Shown here: positions 3,238 to 5,981 of the stretch, piece by piece
Layout of the letters: the number at the start of each line of letters is the position of its first letter
How positions within the stretch are numbered: the first letter of the stretch is position 1
Assembly: GCA_964490085.1 (NCBI GenBank)
Contig: CAZBAO010000085.1
Coordinates: 1 to 5,981 of the forward strand
DNA: 5,981 nucleotides
Direction of reading: 5' to 3'
Origin: RGIG3009 sp964490085
GTDB taxonomy: Bacteria; Bacillota; Clostridia; Oscillospirales; Acutalibacteraceae
The notes under the pieces: generated by a model
The model's input: the letters and a program-made list of their open reading frames with translations, nothing else
Told to the model about the DNA's origin: nothing
The model's database searches: none
Program-made: the position numbers and the translations under genes

Positions 3238-5981
3238 TTATGCGTTGTCGGGGTCGGTGAGTTCTTGTAAGGTGTCGGGGAGCGGGGGCAGGTCGGGGAG
3301 CGGCTCGTCCGTGACCGAGAAGCCCTTTTGGATGGGCTGCGCGTTTTCATAATCCAGCGAATCGCGGTAGGCGGGCTGTTTTTTGGCACGCAAGACGATG
3401 AGCAGTACGACGAGCGCTATCAGGCTGACGGTGCTGACGATCATGCCGACAAGCAGACCTTTCGGTCGATAGGTAAGGGTGACGGTGTGCGTGCCGGTCG
3501 TAAGGTCTACGCCTAAAAAGCCGTCCGCGACCGAGAAGACCTCGACCTCGGCGCCGTCTACGGTGACAGACCATCCGCTGTCGTACGGGATCGAGGTCAT
3601 CAGGACGCCGTCCCGTGAGGCGGTGACGGTACCGGACAGGTGGCTGTCACCGAGCTTGTCAATAACCAACTGATCGGCGGCGAGGGTCGCCATACCGGCT
3701 GAATAGGTGTCGGTATTGAGTTTGGCGACGTAGAAGTTACCGCTGCAGCCGGTTTCGGATACAACGGTGAGCTCAGCGACCGTGCCCGCCTCCACCAAGC
3801 CCGCGTTGATGATATACGGTTCGTGCGGGGTGACCGTCCAGCTTTGATTGCCCAGCTTAACGGTAAGGCTGTTGGCGGCACTGCAATCCGCGTACAGGAA
3901 GATCGGTGCGGATTCCGTAATGGTGGCGGAGAAGTAGGCGGTGCCGTTGTTCTCGTCGGTGTAGATGCGGAAGCCGGACTGCGTGCCGGTGGTGATGCCG
4001 ACAGACGGGTCGGAGGACTCGATAGGGTACATCGAGAACAGCGAGGCGTAGCTACCGGTGAGAGACGAGAACAGGTCGTTCTGTGAATAGAACGGATCGT
4101 AGCGGGTGTAGTCGTAGTCCTTGATATCCTCGTCCACCAGATAACCGATGCCGAGCGCGTCGGGGTTTTCATAGATGGAGTAGGAGGTCACGCCCACCGT
4201 GACGGTCTTGACAAATTTCAGAGATGCGGGGACGGTCTGATCTTTACCGAGGATCACATAGCGGATGCCGAGCAGTGAGTCGGTGAACGGCTGGAACGAT
4301 TTGTACAGGTGGCTGTTGACACCGTTGATGGCGTAGCCGAGACCACCGAGCAGACGGGTCGTATCATAATAGTTGCTGGAGGAGAACGACGTCAAGCCAC
4401 GGTAATGGAACAAGGCGGTATCCACGCAGGTGCGGCGGGGCAGAAATTCCAGACGGTAGAAGTCGCCGTCGGCCTCGATGTCACCGAGCTTCTGTGCTTG
4501 TCCGATCGCGGCGCGGATCGCCTCGGTGGTTTCGTTGTCCACGTAATCGCTGTGGCGGGTGAAATACTCGTTGGCGTTGAGCTTGATAAAGGTGTTGCCG
4601 CCGCCAAGCGCCATTTCCGCCGTTACCGCGAGCAGCAGTACCGCGTACGCGACGCGTTGACGCAGCAGCTTGCGTGAGGACAGCACCAGGACGACGGTAT
4701 ATACTGCTAAGATCGCGAGGTTGATATATACGGTAGAGAAGCCGTAAGCCTCGTCTCCGAAATGCTCCTCCAGCATGAGATACGCGACCGCACCCGCAAA
4801 GGTGAGAAATACGTGGCGGGTCTCGATATGCTTTAAGTTGATAAGAGTCTCACACGCCATGAGCAGCAGCAGGAAGGAGTAGACGAACGAGAAACGGTAG
4901 GGCAGGTCGTTGGGAGAATGCAGACCGTGCCAGGCAAGATCTGTCCAGTTGACCAAGAAGCTGAAGAACACGACCAACCACAGCGCCATATACGCGGCGC
5001 GGCGGCGGGGCTTGATTCCTTTGTTGACCGCGAACAGCGGGACGCAGACCGCTGTGAGAACGCCGCAATAGATGTTGGGCAGATTACCGGCGCGGACGGT
5101 GGGGGAGGTGTCCGCTAAATGTCTGCCGAGCAATTCGAAAATATCCAACGTATTGGTGATATCGGGTAGATCAGCGCCCGCCGCCGAGGTGTTTTGCAGG
5201 GCAAAATACACCGGTATCAGCAGGACGGCGACCAGACCCGCGGACAGAACCGAGAAACCCGCAAAGCGTGCGAATGACACACCGAGCTGTTTTCCTGTGC
5301 GGCGTGAACGCACGCAGTAGGCGAGATAATACAGCACCAAGAATATGCACAGCATGAAGCCGATATAGTAGTTGGCGTACAGCGCATAGGCGAGGGACAG
5401 CACGTAGGTGAGGAACTTGCCGGTGTGCATCAGACGCTCAAAGCCGTATACCACGAGCGGCATGATCATCACGACGTCCAACCACATGAGGTTCCAGGAG
5501 TAGGCGATGAGGTACATCATCAGGGAGTACATGACCGACACGATCGGAATATGCAGACCGCGCTTGCCGAATATCTGTTGGACGCACAGTGCGAACAGCG
5601 CACCGGACAGGGCGTTTTTAAGCAGGGTGATGAATAAAATGCCTTGGGCGAGCAGGCGCTCGGGGAACAGCAGCAAAAACACGTTGAAAGGACTCGCCAG
5701 ATAGTAACCGAACAGCGAAAGATAATTAGCGCCAAGACCCACCTCAAAGGTATACAGCGGGTTGCCGCCATGGAGAATATCGTAGCGCAGCTCCGCGAGC
5801 AAGGGAGCGTATTGATGATGCATGTCCACCATCATGGCACTCTTTTCGCCGAACGGCCACATGCCGAGGAAGGAATACGCGACGCACATTGCCGATGCCG
5901 AGAGCAAGCCCGACATCACCGGATAGAACCACACGGGGCGTTCCGGGTGCGGATCGTTGCGGTCGCGCAGGTATTCCCGCG
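3238..5981 (-). CDS. YfhO-family multi-membrane protein (GT-C type glycosyltransferase-like), N-terminus beyond the window
   Basis: This is a large YfhO-family protein. B. subtilis YfhO is a GT-C-fold membrane protein needed, with CsbB, for lipoteichoic acid glycosylation; the substrate here is unknown. Numbering from the GTG at 5934, about twelve or thirteen hydrophobic segments occupy residues 6-445. The family motifs are DMHHQY (37-42, first outer loop), VGLGAN (65-70), YYLASPFN (77-84) and HSPNDLPYRFSF (339-350). An outside domain follows (about 450-820), ending in the typical PYDSGWSVTVDG and YRPKG segments. A last membrane helix (825-848) and a proline-rich, acidic cytoplasmic tail (853-898) close the protein. 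The GTG at 5934 gives 898 residues but has no ribosome site, and the frame runs on without a stop to 5981 through a charged stretch (REYLRDRNDPHPERP). A cytoplasmic leader of that kind is usual before helix 1, so the true start is probably outside. The terminator at 3195-3225 follows the stop. Confidence 0.9.
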   Translation of the reverse strand, partial: REYLRDRNDPHPERPVWFYPVMSGLLSASAMCVAYSFLGMWPFGEKSAMMVDMHHQYAPLLAELRYDILHGGNPLYTFEVGLGANYLSLFGYYLASPFNVFLLLFPERLLAQGILFITLLKNALSGALFALCVQQIFGKRGLHIPIVSVMYSLMMYLIAYSWNLMWLDVVMIMPLVVYGFERLMHTGKFLTYVLSLAYALYANYYIGFMLCIFLVLYYLAYCVRSRRTGKQLGVSFARFAGFSVLSAGLVAVLLIPVYFALQNTSAAGADLPDITNTLDIFELLGRHLADTSPTVRAGNLPNIYCGVLTAVCVPLFAVNKGIKPRRRAAYMALWLVVFFSFLVNWTDLAWHGLHSPNDLPYRFSFVYSFLLLLMACETLINLKHIETRHVFLTFAGAVAYLMLEEHFGDEAYGFSTVYINLAILAVYTVVLVLSSRKLLRQRVAYAVLLLAVTAEMALGGGNTFIKLNANEYFTRHSDYVDNETTEAIRAAIGQAQKLGDIEADGDFYRLEFLPRRTCVDTALFHYRGLTSFSSSNYYDTTRLLGGLGYAINGVNSHLYKSFQPFTDSLLGIRYVILGKDQTVPASLKFVKTVTVGVTSYSIYENPDALGIGYLVDEDIKDYDYTRYDPFYSQNDLFSSLTGSYASLFSMYPIESSDPSVGITTGTQSGFRIYTDENNGTAYFSATITESAPIFLYADCSAANSLTVKLGNQSWTVTPHEPYIINAGLVEAGTVAELTVVSETGCSGNFYVAKLNTDTYSAGMATLAADQLVIDKLGDSHLSGTVTASRDGVLMTSIPYDSGWSVTVDGAEVEVFSVADGFLGVDLTTGTHTVTLTYRPKGLLVGMIVSTVSLIALVVLLIVLRAKKQPAYRDSLDYENAQPIQKGFSVTDEPLPDLPPLPDTLQELTDPDNA

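Noticed and set aside
3600..4172. 190-residue minus-strand ORF in another frame of the YfhO gene
   Set aside because: Low-complexity Pro/Ser/Thr/Arg translation typical of an off-frame read of GC-rich coding DNA; the YfhO frame spans it with family motifs on both sides.
4309..4677. 122-residue plus-strand ORF inside the YfhO region
   Set aside because: Antisense shadow with Val/Gly/Ala-rich composition and no start signal.

Overview
The window looks like chromosomal DNA of a Gram-positive anaerobe of the Clostridia, probably an Oscillospirales-type gut bacterium. This rests on gene content (a DUF2975 and YozG-type regulator pair, a DusB-type dihydrouridine synthase, a YfhO membrane protein), strong AGGAGG ribosome sites, GC-rich codon use, and a cluster of short hairpins with 'gtgaata' heptamers between genes. 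The lineage is inferred from gene flavour, not from a marker gene.

Layout. Positions 1-561 are a visibly AT-rich block read on the minus strand. It holds a small ORF whose C-terminus resembles the end of barnase, followed 14 nt later by a barstar-like immunity gene cut by the left window edge. A strong GC-rich hairpin (624-666) separates this block from GC-rich plus-strand genes: a short N-acetylmuramoyl-L-alanine amidase catalytic domain without signal peptide (717-1274), then a likely operon of a DUF2975 membrane protein (1337-1792), a YozG-like HTH regulator (1817-2032) and a tRNA-dihydrouridine synthase (2035-3003). A good sigma-A-type promoter overlaps the amidase stop codon and probably drives that operon. 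A 234-bp convergent intergenic stretch carries heptamer repeats, four short palindromes and a bidirectional terminator (3195-3225). The rest (3238-5981, minus strand) is a large YfhO-family membrane protein whose reading frame is still open at the right edge.

How the parts relate. The barnase-like/barstar pair reads as a toxin-immunity cassette, or the remnant of one, acquired separately from the GC-rich backbone. The membrane protein and HTH regulator are a recurrent pair in which the regulator probably controls its own operon; dusB follows with a 2-nt gap and is probably co-transcribed. The amidase and the YfhO protein both concern the cell envelope but lie in different transcription units. 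No RNA gene, CRISPR array, transposase or integrase is visible. The least ordinary parts are the toxin-immunity block with its perfect inverted repeat, the hairpin in the divergent gap, and the palindrome cluster.
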